Assembly (NCBI GenBank): GCA_018711685.1
Contig: DVHZ01000148.1
Coordinates: 1-41,753, forward strand
Length of the DNA: 41,753 bases
Reading direction: 5' to 3'
From: Candidatus Excrementavichristensenella intestinipullorum
Lineage (GTDB): Bacteria > Bacillota > Clostridia > Christensenellales > Aristaeellaceae
Of this stretch, positions 32,939 to 41,609 are shown piece by piece. The notes below the pieces were generated by a model. It was not told where the DNA came from. It did not search any database and saw only the letters and a list, made by a program, of their open reading frames with translations. The position numbers were made by a program, and so were the translations under genes. Each line of letters begins with the position of its first letter. The stretch's first letter is position 1.

Positions 32939-33769
32939 TTACAGCTGCCGCAGCGATTCGTAATAGGGGTCCCCGGAAAAATCCCGGTCCCGGTTTCCCG
33001 CCTCTCCGCCCAGCATTTCGATGGCGTTGGCAATCTCCAGGTAATCCAGGTAGTTGATGTCATCCATGGACATGGCCTGGCGCAGCGGCTCTATGGCCCG
33101 CTGATCCCCCAGCTTGCCCAGGAAGGAAGCGAACATGGCCCGCTGGGCCGGGCGCTTGAGAAATTCGCCCATGGTATATTCATAGATGCGTTCGTCCCCC
33201 GGAAAGTTGCACAGCAGGTCTAAATAGGTCGCCAAAGCGCTGGGGGAGGCGCCGGGCAGGCGCTTCAGCATCTGGGGCACCGGCTTGGGGCCCAGCGCCT
33301 GGAGCAATTCCGCCGCCACGTCGGCCAAGTCGTCGTCCTCCTCCCTGGCGTCCACCAGGGCCAAGCAGTCCGCCATGGGTGCGTCGCTGCCCAGTTCAAT
33401 GAGCAAATTGAGGGCGGCGGCCCGCAGATCCTCCGGGGCGTCCTGGTCCCGGACCAGCGCCATCAGCGGCGGCACGGAAGCCGGGCCCAAGTCCACCAGC
33501 CGTTCCAGCAGCAGGTCCGGGATGGGCACTCCCTGGCGCTGGTATTCCCGCAGCAGGGCTACTGCCTGCTCCGGGTCGTTGATGGCGGCAAAGTATTCCC
33601 CCGGCGACCGGCCCTCCAGCCAATCGGCCCGCTGGTTCACGAAATCCAGGTAGACCTGGGGCATCTGGGCTTCCATGTCCTCCACCTTGGGATAGCGGGC
33701 CGCGTTTTGCTCCATCCAACGATGCAGGTACTGGTGAAAGCGCTGGTCGAAATCAATCAGTTTGGTCAT
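32939..33769 (-). CDS. HEAT-like repeat protein, uncharacterised
   Basis: 276 residues, all-helical. Repeats such as LVDLGPASVPPLMALVRDQD, RAAALNLLIELG and AELLQALGPKPVPQML resemble HEAT repeats (about 85-250); FLGKLGDQRAIEPLRQAM is another. The N-terminus FDQRFHQYLHRWMEQNAARYP is distinct. No signal or membrane segment is present. The ATG at 33769 lies inside the end of the upstream TPR gene (17-base overlap), with GGAAG upstream, so translation is probably coupled. Function unknown. Confidence 0.75.
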   Translation of the reverse strand: MTKLIDFDQRFHQYLHRWMEQNAARYPKVEDMEAQMPQVYLDFVNQRADWLEGRSPGEYFAAINDPEQAVALLREYQRQGVPIPDLLLERLVDLGPASVPPLMALVRDQDAPEDLRAAALNLLIELGSDAPMADCLALVDAREEDDDLADVAAELLQALGPKPVPQMLKRLPGASPSALATYLDLLCNFPGDERIYEYTMGEFLKRPAQRAMFASFLGKLGDQRAIEPLRQAMSMDDINYLDYLEIANAIEMLGGEAGNRDRDFSGDPYYESLRQL

Positions 33770-35363
33770 GTTTTTCTTCCGTCTCCTTTTCTCCCCCCAG
33801 CAGCAGGGCGCAACGGGCAGCGCGGCGAGGGCAGACGTCAAAGAGGGCCGCCGCCTGGTTCAGGGTGGGCGCATCTTCCTGATCGCCTACAGCCAGAAAA
33901 TATAGCGCCGCGGCCACGGCCCTGCCGTCCCGAGGCATACGGTTTTTGCCTTGGGTAAGAAACATCATTACCAGATGCACCACTCGGTGGGTCAGGTTGC
34001 CATGACGCCGTTGCACCTCCCAGAGGGCGTCCTTCATGGGCCGGCGCAGGGCGGGGGGTACCGTTACGGTATTGACGTCCGGACTCACCCAGCCGTTTTC
34101 CGACGCCTGGATGGCGGTCACGGGCAAGGCCATGCTTTCGTGGAGCAGCCGCCGGGCCGCCGGATCGTTAATCCGTGCCAGTAGGCGCCGGGCCATCAGC
34201 TGCGCCTGATAGTCCATCCCGAAAAGGGCCCAGCGGCACCGGTCCTCCAGGGCGTGGGAGCGCTGAAACCGCTCCTCCAAGGCGGCATCATCCAGCCACA
34301 GTGCTTGGCACAGCTGATGCTTCCACCGGCGGGCCTCCTCTGGTGGCAGGTCGTAATCGTAGGACATGGACCGGTCCAGCTTGCCCAGGGCGGCCTGGCG
34401 CAAGTTCCATCGAGCCACCACATCCTGGGGGTCGATGCGCAGAATGCGGGTCCAAAAGCTCACGGCCTGCTCTACCGGCCGGCCCTCCCGCACTCGGTTG
34501 ACCGCGCATTGGTGCAGCAGCTTGCGGTCATAAGGCGATTCCCCCAGCGCCCGGGGCGCCAACAGACGCACCCGCTCGTCATCCTTTACGTCGCAGCAGG
34601 CGTCCAGCAGCACCCGAAGGCCTTTGCCCCGGGGCTTACGCCCCTCCAGCCGTTGCAGGGCGGAGCGGGCCTTGTCCCATTGCCCCGCCCGGCCATAGAC
34701 CCGCGCCGCCGCGCCCAATACCTCGTCGGGCGCTTGGGGCTGAGCCAGGGCCCGATCCATCTGGACCGCAGCTGCCTCCGGCATCCCCCGTTGGACCAGC
34801 ACCTGAGCCAATTGGGCGCGCACCGGGCCGGTCTGCCTCCCCTTCAGCGCCCTCAGCGCCCGCGTCAGTAGGCGTTGGGCCAGGGCCTCCTCCCCCCGGG
34901 CGTTTCGCAGCCAGGCCGCCTCAACCAGCAGGGAGCTCCGATAGGCACCTCGGTTGCCGGGCCGCCGCATCTGGATAAAGCGAATACGCAACAGGTCCCG
35001 GAAGATTCGCGACACCTCGGGTCGCCCCGTGGCGCTGGGGTCCTGGGACAAAAACTGTACCATGGACCGATAGGCCAGTTCGTGCTGACCCATACCCATA
35101 TAGTTGCAGCACAGGCCGAAATAACAATCGTTGGGCGGATCACCCATGCCCAGTATACCGGCCAGAATGCGGTTGGATTCCTCATAGCAGCCCATCTGGC
35201 ACAGGATCTGGGCCAGGTCCATGCGGCAGGCAGGGGTATCCTCCTGCTCCAGCGCCCGGCGCTGAAGGGCCAAGGCGTCCAGCAGCCGTCCGGCCCGGCG
35301 GTTGATCCGCACGCGATGCAGCAAGTACTCGCTGCCACGCTCAAAGGGCACTACCTTGCTCAA
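33753..35363 (-). CDS. TPR-repeat protein, uncharacterised
   Basis: 536 residues, starting at TTG (35363) with GGAGG 8 bases upstream and 13 bases after hslO. Residues about 5-310 are TPR-like (RAGRLLDALALQRRAL, MGCYEESNRILAGILGMG, GQWDKARSALQRLEG). The C-terminal half (about 325-500) is helical and includes RRWKHQLCQALWLDDAALEE and HRVVHLVMMFLTQGKN; I do not recognise it. Cytosolic, no signal. It is coupled to the HEAT-like gene. Confidence 0.75.
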   Translation of the reverse strand: MSKVVPFERGSEYLLHRVRINRRAGRLLDALALQRRALEQEDTPACRMDLAQILCQMGCYEESNRILAGILGMGDPPNDCYFGLCCNYMGMGQHELAYRSMVQFLSQDPSATGRPEVSRIFRDLLRIRFIQMRRPGNRGAYRSSLLVEAAWLRNARGEEALAQRLLTRALRALKGRQTGPVRAQLAQVLVQRGMPEAAAVQMDRALAQPQAPDEVLGAAARVYGRAGQWDKARSALQRLEGRKPRGKGLRVLLDACCDVKDDERVRLLAPRALGESPYDRKLLHQCAVNRVREGRPVEQAVSFWTRILRIDPQDVVARWNLRQAALGKLDRSMSYDYDLPPEEARRWKHQLCQALWLDDAALEERFQRSHALEDRCRWALFGMDYQAQLMARRLLARINDPAARRLLHESMALPVTAIQASENGWVSPDVNTVTVPPALRRPMKDALWEVQRRHGNLTHRVVHLVMMFLTQGKNRMPRDGRAVAAALYFLAVGDQEDAPTLNQAAALFDVCPRRAARCALLLGGEKETEEKHDQTD

Positions 35364-35376
35364 TGAAAAGCCTCCC

Positions 35377-36261
35377 CTAAGGCCGCGTCGCCTTTTCCAG
35401 CAGGGCGGCCAGTTCTTCTCCCGTAAAGCTCTGCCGGCCGCCGCAGAACTGACAGTCCACCGTGCAGCCGTGCTGTTCCTCAATGATCTTCGTAAGCTCG
35501 CTCCGGCCCAGGGAGATCAGCGCCCGCTCCACCCGAGCCCGGGTACAGTCGCAGGCATAGCGCAGGGGCATCTCCTTGAGCACTTTGGGGGCCAATCCCT
35601 CCAGCAATTGGGCGATGGCCTGCTGGTCATCATACTGGTCCAGGGTGGCCGATATTCCGGCAAAGGCGCCGGCCCTGGCCTCGATGGCGGCCACCGCTTC
35701 CTCCTGGGCGCCGGGCAGCATCTGCACCACCAGCCCTCCGGCGCACAGCACCTGCTGGCCGGTGAGCACCCCCACCGATACCAGGGAAGGGGTCTGCTCC
35801 GAGGCGGTGAAGTACAGGGCGAAATCCTCCCCCAGCTCCCCGGACACCAGGTTCACCCGTCCCGAATAGGGCTCGCCGAACCCCAGGTCCTTCACCACCG
35901 TCAGGGTGCCGTGACGGCCCACCGCGTCCCCCACCGGCAGCTTGCCCTTCACCCGGGGCAGGTCCACCTGAGGTTCCTGTACGTATCCCTTTACGTCGCC
36001 CCAGGGCCGGCCCACGGCGATTAAAGAGCCCAAGGGCCCGTCGCCCCGCACCACGCAGCTCACCGAGCCCTTCTCCTCCTTGAGCATGGCCCCCAGGATG
36101 GCGGTCATGGTGAGCAACCGGCCCAGGGCGGCGGTGGCCACCCGGCCCAGGTCATGGACCCGGCGGGCCTCCTCCACCAGGCCGGTGGAGCGGGCCAGCA
36201 GCGCCCGGGCCTGCCCCTCCAGCAAATCGATATGATACAGCTTGTCTTGGCCCATCTCCAT
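35377..36261 (-). CDS. hslO: Redox-regulated chaperone Hsp33
   Basis: 294 residues. The redox switch Cys237-x-Cys239 (CDC) and Cys270-x2-Cys273 (CQFC) bind zinc when reduced; oxidation activates the holdase. LGRLLTMTAILGAMLK, VRGDGPLGSL and YVQEPQVDLP are family motifs. The start is the ATG at 36261 or an in-frame ATG at 36255. It lies 6 bases after the methyltransferase gene. Confidence 0.96.
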   Translation of the reverse strand: MEMGQDKLYHIDLLEGQARALLARSTGLVEEARRVHDLGRVATAALGRLLTMTAILGAMLKEEKGSVSCVVRGDGPLGSLIAVGRPWGDVKGYVQEPQVDLPRVKGKLPVGDAVGRHGTLTVVKDLGFGEPYSGRVNLVSGELGEDFALYFTASEQTPSLVSVGVLTGQQVLCAGGLVVQMLPGAQEEAVAAIEARAGAFAGISATLDQYDDQQAIAQLLEGLAPKVLKEMPLRYACDCTRARVERALISLGRSELTKIIEEQHGCTVDCQFCGGRQSFTGEELAALLEKATRP

Positions 36262-36267
36262 GATCTT

Positions 36268-37017
36268 CTATCCTTCCCGCGGCCTGACCGCCGTCACGTG
36301 CCAGCGGCTCTGCGCCGGCTGGGGCGGCGCGAAGGTCCGGTCGCCGTAAAATGTAATCCCCTCAAAGCCCGCTTTTTCCAGCTGCGCCCGCAACTCCTCC
36401 TGGGTATGGGCCCGCTGGCACTGAACCTCGTCGAAGCGGCGGTACAGCCCGCCCCCCTGGCGAAGAAAAAAAGTGAGAGACATGTCTACCAAGTTGCCCC
36501 GGCGGGCGCTGACCCATAGGTAGGTGAGCTCCTCCCGGTCCTCGTAGCAAGGCGCCTGCTCCAGGGCGAACAGCTTGCCGGGGGTGGACACGTCAAAGGC
36601 CAGCGCTCCCCCCGGCTTGAGCAGGGCGTAGGCCCGCCGGAAAAAGGCGGCCACCTGGCTGTCCTCCACCAGGTAATTGACCCCGTCGCAGGGGCAGACC
36701 AGGGCATCCACCGGCCTGTGCAGCTGAAGGCGGCACATGTCCTGGCACACCAGGGGCGCCGATACGCCGGCCCGGCGGAGCTTGTCCCCGGCGATTTCCA
36801 GCATGGGGGCGGACAGGTCCACCCCCACCACCTCCAGCCCGGCCCGAGCCAGCTCCACGGTCATGGAGCCGGTTCCGCAGCCGCACTCGCACACCTTGCG
36901 CACCGGCGCGCCGTCCCTAGCCCGGCTGAGCAGCGCCCTGTAATAGGCGGCCCAAGCCGGGTAATCCACATCGTCCATCAGGCGGTCGTACACCGCCGCA
37001 AATTGGGCCGGATACAA
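36268..37017 (-). CDS. Class I SAM-dependent methyltransferase
   Basis: 249 residues, TTG start with GGAGGGG upstream; the ribosome site overlaps the SASP stop codon. Motif I is VCECGCGTGSMTVELA (about 42-57) and motif II VVGVDLSAPMLEIA; VCPCDGVNYL and LLKPGGALAFDVSTPG complete the core. It resembles small-molecule methyltransferases of unknown target, often found next to hslO-type or ylbF-type genes in Clostridia. The target is unknown. Confidence 0.88.
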   Translation of the reverse strand: MYPAQFAAVYDRLMDDVDYPAWAAYYRALLSRARDGAPVRKVCECGCGTGSMTVELARAGLEVVGVDLSAPMLEIAGDKLRRAGVSAPLVCQDMCRLQLHRPVDALVCPCDGVNYLVEDSQVAAFFRRAYALLKPGGALAFDVSTPGKLFALEQAPCYEDREELTYLWVSARRGNLVDMSLTFFLRQGGGLYRRFDEVQCQRAHTQEELRAQLEKAGFEGITFYGDRTFAPPQPAQSRWHVTAVRPREG

Positions 37018-37020
37018 CGT

Positions 37021-37182
37021 CTATCCCCTCCGTCCGGCCACCCGCGCACCGATCAGGCCGGTTTCCCGGGCCGACAGGCCGCCCCAGCCCACCTCCATGA
37101 GCTTGTCCAGCAGCCCCAGTTCCTCGGCAGCCTCGTATTTGAGCCGCTCGCCGGGGGCCAGCGGCTTCCACGCCAGGTTCAT
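37021..37182 (-). CDS. Small acid-soluble spore protein, alpha/beta type
   Basis: 53 residues. YEAAEELGLLDKL matches the first SASP helix with the GPR protease site region, and LSARETGLIGARVAGRRG the second, DNA-contacting half. SASPs coat and protect spore DNA. The ATG at 37182 with GGAGGGGAAGG upstream is chosen; an upstream ATG adds 20 residues without a ribosome site. It is inside a larger same-strand gene group, and a CATACTA box at 37216-37222 may give it its own forespore promoter. Confidence 0.8.
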   Translation of the reverse strand: MNLAWKPLAPGERLKYEAAEELGLLDKLMEVGWGGLSARETGLIGARVAGRRG

Positions 37183-37215
37183 GCCTTCCCCTCCCTTCCC
37201 ATACCGCGTTAACGC

Positions 37216-37222
37216 TAGTATG
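37216..37222 (-). promoter_or_regulatory. Possible forespore (sigma-F/G) -10 box of the SASP gene
   Basis: CATACTA on the minus strand fits the sigma-G -10 (CATNHTA), 34 bases before the start codon. No clear -35 was found. A 10-bp palindrome GCGTTAACGC (37206-37215) follows. Confidence 0.3.
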
Positions 37223-37238
37223 CGCGGGAGGGGATATC

Positions 37239-38156
37239 TCAAATCAAGGGATTAGGGTCCTCCACCTGGTCCAGGTCCTCGTCCTCGTCCGCCTGGCGCA
37301 GCCCGCGGCCCACCTGCGCACCCTCGATGCGGGGGTTCAGGTACTTGTCAAAGCAGCTGTTGGCGTAGGAGGCGTAGATGAAGCCGGTGAGGGCGAAGCC
37401 GATCACCAGATAAATTATCGTGATACCCAGCGCCCCGTAGGGGAAGAACAGCAGCGCCACCGCCACCGGCACCCCCACCGTCCCCGCCAGGAACAGAATG
37501 GACCAGGGCAGGCGGGCCACCACGATGATGGCGCTGTTGCGGATCAAATGCCCCAGCTTCATGTCGTAGGTCACCATCATGGGGAAAATGACCATGTTCA
37601 TCATCCACCACACGCCGCACAGGGTCAGGGACAACATTTGGGGGACCAGCCACAGGGGCGACTGGGCGGCCATCTGCCCATAGAACATATAGCAGATGTA
37701 GCCCAGGAACAGGGACAGCCCGTTGATTAGCCCCACCGCCAGGCCGCAGCGCCAATTGCCCTTGACCGCGTCCTTAAAATCGCTGAGCACAAAGGCATGC
37801 TGGTCCCGAGCCCAGTTTCGCAGCACGTACATTTCGCCCGTGGCCCCCACCCCCGCCAGGGTCAGGCAGGGAATCATGCCCAACAGATACCAGCTCAGCA
37901 TCCCGCTCAGCGCCGACAAGGACGTCTGCTCCTCGGTTTGCAGGGCATATACCAGTACCTGTAGATTGATGAAGGACCAGATCAGGGCGGGCAGGCAAAA
38001 CGCCAGATAGAGCAGATTCACCCCCACCAACCCCCCCAGGCGCACCCGGAGCATTTCAAAAAACAGGGCGCGCCGGTTGGCGGGCAGCCGGTCGGGGGTA
38101 TAGTCGGCCTGTCCCGCCTTTCCATAATAAAACCGATTGAAAAAATTAAATGCCAC
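37239..38156 (-). CDS. DUF624 (YesL-like) membrane protein
   Basis: 305 residues, GTG start with AAAGGTG upstream. The N-terminus FNFFNRFYYGKAG is followed by about six membrane segments (for example LVGVNLLYLAFCLPALIWSF, LLGMIPCLTLAGVGATGEM, VGVPVAVALLFFPYG). The hydrophilic C-terminus is acidic (ADEDEDLDQVEDPN). YesL proteins often occur with sugar-use genes; the function is unknown. It is the first gene of the minus-strand group. Confidence 0.85.
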   Translation of the reverse strand: MAFNFFNRFYYGKAGQADYTPDRLPANRRALFFEMLRVRLGGLVGVNLLYLAFCLPALIWSFINLQVLVYALQTEEQTSLSALSGMLSWYLLGMIPCLTLAGVGATGEMYVLRNWARDQHAFVLSDFKDAVKGNWRCGLAVGLINGLSLFLGYICYMFYGQMAAQSPLWLVPQMLSLTLCGVWWMMNMVIFPMMVTYDMKLGHLIRNSAIIVVARLPWSILFLAGTVGVPVAVALLFFPYGALGITIIYLVIGFALTGFIYASYANSCFDKYLNPRIEGAQVGRGLRQADEDEDLDQVEDPNPLI

Positions 38157-38505
38157 CGCTTTTCACCTTTCTTTGAGGACATTGCGCCATAGTCTATGAT
38201 AACACAAAGCGGCCCAAAAGAAAAGCGTCCTTTCGCCCTAGCTCCGCGCCCCCTGTGAACAAATCCCGACAAATCTCCTTCCAATGTAAACCCTTTTCCG
38301 CCGCGCCGCCCCCGTGCTTTGGGCCTCGTGCCCCGCTCATCCCCTGCCGCCGACAATTCGGCCCCGCAAAGTATGCCCCACCGTTGCCTTACAAACATCA
38401 AAAATATTTTTTACCAAAAAGAATATTGACTCCGAAGCCTGCTTTTGCTACAATATCACACGTCGATTGGATGCGGCTGTATCAGCAGCGTCCGGTTGAC
38501 AACAT
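38157..38505. other. Divergent intergenic region between the DUF624 gene and tRNA-Gln
   Basis: 349 bases. The tRNA promoter lies at 38426-38454. A minus-strand TATCAT near 38195 could be a -10 for the DUF624 gene, but no good -35 is seen. 38220-38390 shows nothing else I can support. Confidence 0.5.
38426..38454 (+). promoter_or_regulatory. Sigma-A promoter of the tRNA pair
   Basis: TTGACT (38426-38431) and TACAAT (38449-38454) are 17 bases apart, 5/6 consensus each. An A/T-rich tract (38398-38425) lies immediately upstream, like an UP element. Confidence 0.75.
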
Positions 38506-38579
38506 TGCCGAATGGTGTAACGGTAGCACCTACGACTCTGACTCGTATTGTCTAGGTTCGAATCCTAGTTCGGCAGCCA
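38506..38579 (+). tRNA. tRNA-Gln (CTG)
   Basis: Acceptor TGCCGAA / TTCGGCA, discriminator G, CCA encoded (38577-38579). The anticodon stem TACGA/TCGTA holds the loop CTCTGAC with anticodon CTG. The T arm is CTAGG-TTCGAAT-CCTAG. Confidence 0.97.
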
Positions 38580-38582
38580 TAA

Positions 38583-38657
38583 GCCTCCATGGTCAAGCGG
38601 TTAAGACGTCGCCCTCTCACGGCGAAAACTGGGGTTCGAGTCCCCATGGAGGTGCCA
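38583..38657 (+). tRNA. tRNA-Glu (CTC)
   Basis: Acceptor GCCTCCA / TGGAGGT with a G-U first pair, discriminator G, CCA encoded (38655-38657). The anticodon stem TCGCC/GGCGA holds the loop CTCTCAC with anticodon CTC. It lies 3 bases after tRNA-Gln and shares its transcript. Confidence 0.97.
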
Positions 38658-38661
38658 CAAG

Positions 38662-38698
38662 TATCCACCGGCAGCAAAGCAGCGGGTGGATATTTTTG
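38662..38698 (+). terminator. Terminator of the tRNA pair
   Basis: TATCCACC (38662-38669) pairs with GGTGGATA (38685-38692), followed by TTTTTG. Confidence 0.85.
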
Positions 38699-39108
38699 TG
38701 CCTTGCGCGAGCCTTTTCCCCGCCATCCTGTCCCCCGGCGCCTTTTTCACGGCGAATCGCAGGAGGATAGGGGATTCCGCTTCCTTTCTCCCTGCCGGGA
38801 AATTTTTCCTCCGCCGGATTACCCGGACGGGTCTGCCTTGGTACCCCTATATTTTCCCTTTGCCAGCTGCGGAAAATGCGGCCGCCTTGGGCATTTGACA
38901 AAACTTTCCACGGCACAGTCCCGGCAGCGCACCCCTTGCTATGGTAGACTGGCGGCCCTATGGCTTGTGAAATTAACCATTCTCCACATTATATTTTTGG
39001 GGAAAACCGCCATATATTGCCCAATATCTCTTAAATGCGTGCGTCCGGAGGACGAGAGCGTCCCTTGCCTCCATGGTCGTCGGGCTCGAGCACGATGCCT
39101 ATAGCGGC

Positions 39109-39138
39109 TTGACGGAAACGGCAGGCTGGTGGTAGAAT
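39109..39138 (+). promoter_or_regulatory. Promoter candidate of glpK
   Basis: TTGACG (39109-39114) and TAGAAT (39133-39138) are 18 bases apart, 5/6 consensus each. The leader to glpK would be about 255 bases and includes a small CGCAC-TTTTT-GTGCG hairpin near 39200. Confidence 0.5.
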
Positions 39139-39400
39139 AAAGGGGTAGTTGTAAAGTATGAGTGTCCATTTTTAAACTCGCCGGCTGGTTGCCGGGCGGG
39201 CGCACTTTTTGTGCGGCAGGCAGCCATGTATCCCAAACATCCCGATGGCAGGACTTATCCCTTCGCGGAGCAATCCTATCGGCGCGGCCCCCTCTTTTCA
39301 CCGGCGAAAGGGCACAAGAGCGGGCCCGGCCCGCCTATGGCGGAGGCGCCGCGACGCAGGAACGCGCCGCCCAGGACCCGGACGATGAGGAGGACAAAAG

Positions 39401-40885
39401 GTGAAATACGTCATTGCGCTGGATCAGGGAACCACCAGTTCCCGAGCCGTACTCTTCGATCAGCAGGGCCGCCTAACGGCTTCCTGCGCCATGGAATTCA
39501 AACAAATCTACCCCCACCCCGGTTGGGTGGAACATGATCCGTCGGATATCCTGCACACCCAAATATCCACCCTGAAGGGCGTAGTGGAAAAGGCCGGGAT
39601 AGACCCCAAAGATGTGCAAGCCATCGGCATTACCAACCAGCGGGAAACCACGCTGCTGTGGGACAAGCAGAGCGGAAAACCGGTGTATAACGCCATCGTA
39701 TGGCAGTGCCGGCGCACCGCGCCCCTCATCGAGAGGCTCAAGGCGGACGGTCTGTCCAACGTGATCCGGGACAAAACCGGATTGATTCCCGACGCCTACT
39801 TCTCCGGCACCAAGCTGCAATGGCTGCTGGACAACGTGGAGGGGGCCAGAGCCCGGGCGGAAAAGGGGGAGTTGTGCTTCGGTACGGTGGACAGCTTCTT
39901 GGCCTATAACCTAACCAAAGAAAAAGCCCACGTCACCGATGCCACCAACGCCGCCCGCACCATGCTGTTCAACCTGCGGGCCCAGCAATGGGACGAAATG
40001 CTGCTGCGCATCCTGGATATTCCCCCGTCGGTGCTACCCCATGTGGTGGACAGCGCCCAGGTAGTGGGGATGCTGGATAAAGCAATCTTAGGGGTAGAAA
40101 TCCCCATTGCAGCCCTGGCGGGCGACCAGCACGCCGCCCTGTTCGGCCAGGCCTGTTTTGCCTCTGGCATGGTGAAAAATACCTATGGGACCGGCTGCTT
40201 TATGTTGATGAATACCGGAAGCACCCCGGTAGTCTCTCAGAATAGCCTGCTCACTACCCTGGCTTGGCGGGTGGACGGCACACCCACCTATGCCCTGGAG
40301 GGCAGCGTGTTTATCGGCGGCGCGGTGGTTCAGTGGCTCCGCGACGAAATGCATTTGATCCAGACCGCCCCTGAATCGGAAAAGGTGGCCTTGTCTGTGA
40401 ACGACAACGCCGGGGTATACCTGGTGCCGGCCTTTACCGGACTGGGCGCTCCCCACTGGGATATGTACGCCCGGGGCACCATCGTGGGGCTGACCCGGGG
40501 CACGGGACGGGCCCACATCGTGCGCGCCGCCCTGGAATCCATCGCCCTGCAAACCCGGGACGTGCTGGAAGCCATGGCTCGAGATAGCGGCCTGAAGCCC
40601 AGCGCACTGCGGGCCGACGGCGGCGCTTCCGCCAACAATTTCCTGATGCAGTTTCAGGCCGACGTGGCCGATTTGGGCGTGGTCCGGCCCCGGATTACGG
40701 AAACCACCGCTTTGGGCGCCGCTATGCTGGCAGGGCGCGCCGTAGGGCTCTGGTCCGATGTGGACCTCAACCGCATCTGGCAAAGCGATTGCGCCTTTAC
40801 CCCCTCCATGGCTCCGGCGGTTCGGGAACAGCTGCTGGCCGGTTGGCAAAAAGCCGTTAGCCGGGCCAAGGGCTGGATTGAATAG
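39401..40885 (+). CDS. glpK: Glycerol kinase
   Basis: 494 residues, phosphorylating glycerol with ATP to glycerol-3-phosphate. GTG start with AGGAGG 7 bases upstream. [18 protein letters not shown] is the phosphate-binding start; [42 protein letters not shown] and [12 protein letters not shown] are family motifs. No glpF or glpD is adjacent, so it stands as a single gene with its own terminator. Confidence 0.97.
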   Translation: MKYVIALDQGTTSSRAVLFDQQGRLTASCAMEFKQIYPHPGWVEHDPSDILHTQISTLKGVVEKAGIDPKDVQAIGITNQRETTLLWDKQSGKPVYNAIVWQCRRTAPLIERLKADGLSNVIRDKTGLIPDAYFSGTKLQWLLDNVEGARARAEKGELCFGTVDSFLAYNLTKEKAHVTDATNAARTMLFNLRAQQWDEMLLRILDIPPSVLPHVVDSAQVVGMLDKAILGVEIPIAALAGDQHAALFGQACFASGMVKNTYGTGCFMLMNTGSTPVVSQNSLLTTLAWRVDGTPTYALEGSVFIGGAVVQWLRDEMHLIQTAPESEKVALSVNDNAGVYLVPAFTGLGAPHWDMYARGTIVGLTRGTGRAHIVRAALESIALQTRDVLEAMARDSGLKPSALRADGGASANNFLMQFQADVADLGVVRPRITETTALGAAMLAGRAVGLWSDVDLNRIWQSDCAFTPSMAPAVREQLLAGWQKAVSRAKGWIE

Positions 40886-40906
40886 CCCCATTCTCTTCCG
40901 GACCTA

Positions 40907-40942
40907 CCGCCGCCTTACTGCCAAGGCGGCGGTCGTTTTTTG
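40907..40942 (+). terminator. Terminator of glpK
   Basis: CCGCCGCCTT (40907-40916) pairs with AAGGCGGCGG (40923-40932), followed by TCGTTTTTT. Confidence 0.92.
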
Positions 40943-41041
40943 CCGTCATGGGGAACGCCGCCTGCCGGAACAACCGCCGTGGGCCGGTCCCCGCCGCCGG
41001 CCTTGGCCGGCGGCGGGCGCGTTGCAAAACACCCCCGCAAA

Positions 41042-41089
41042 AAAAGACGAGGCAAGGAACCCCAAAGGGGTATCCAAACCTCGTCTTTT
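41042..41089. repeat. Imperfect inverted repeat upstream of the transposase fragment
   Basis: AAAAGACGAGG (41042-41052) pairs with CCTCGTCTTTT (41079-41089), with an inner ACCCC-AAA-GGGGT stem. It is either a terminator shielding the insertion sequence from outside transcription or part of its end. Confidence 0.6.
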
Positions 41090-41105
41090 CGCTTATGATA
41101 GAGGT

Positions 41106-41609
41106 ATGAAACAAACTTATCAAAAGCAAGACCAGTATAAAATATTTGAGCGACACGGTCAACTGGTTTTTGCGCTGAATTCGGAAATTATCATACCGCA
41201 CAACGCACCTGTCCGCCTGTTAAGCGCCCAGCTTGAGGAACTGGAGTACGGGAAACTGTACAAAGCGTATTCGCCCAAAGGGAGAAAATCGGCAGCGGAT
41301 CCACGGGTGTTGTTCAAGGTCATGGTACATGGATATCTGTGCGGGATCTATTCCAGCCGGAAGCTGGAGGAGGCCTGTCAATATCGGATCGACTTCAGAT
41401 GGCTGCTGGAGGATCAAAAGGCGCCGGATCACACGACATTTGCACGCTTCCCCACGGGCCGCTGCCGGGAAGTGGTGGAGGATCTGTTCTATCAGTTTGT
41501 GAAGAAGCTGGAGGACATGCGCGAAACAGACCACCAAACGGTATACATTGGAGTTGTCAAGAATTGTTTAGTCCCCGTGTGCAAGGATACCAAATATAAG
41601 GCGGCTTAA
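41106..41609 (+). pseudogene. IS1182-family transposase, 5' fragment
   Basis: 167 residues before a stop, of the more than 400 expected. The DUF772-type N-terminus is present: SAADPRVLFKVMVHGYLCGI, SSRKLEEACQYRIDFRWLL, and DHTTFARF. After HQTVYI (to 41549), the family continues with a DGTK-type catalytic segment; here unrelated residues follow and the frame ends at 41609. The ATG at 41106 follows GAGGT with very short spacing, and a TATGAT -10-like box lies at 41094-41099. The sequence is less GC-rich than its neighbours, as expected for a mobile gene. It is non-functional as seen. Confidence 0.85.

Larger units (their letters stand above)
38658..39400. other. Intergenic region between tRNA-Glu and glpK
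   Basis: 743 bases. Contents: the tRNA terminator (38662-38698), a promoter candidate (39109-39138) and the glpK ribosome site AGGAGG (39388-39393). 38700-39100 has no supported feature. A GTG-started frame 39162-39404 overlaps glpK by 4 bases but lacks family similarity I can recognise. Confidence 0.5.

Noticed and set aside
31651-33063. Longer start of the zinc-ribbon/TPR protein
   Set aside because: The extra 52 codons are the shadow of the HEAT-like gene end; the ATG at 32907 has a good ribosome site directly before the zinc ribbon.
38255-39104. Frames running through the tRNA genes and the following region
   Set aside because: They cross two certain tRNA genes and a terminator; no family similarity.
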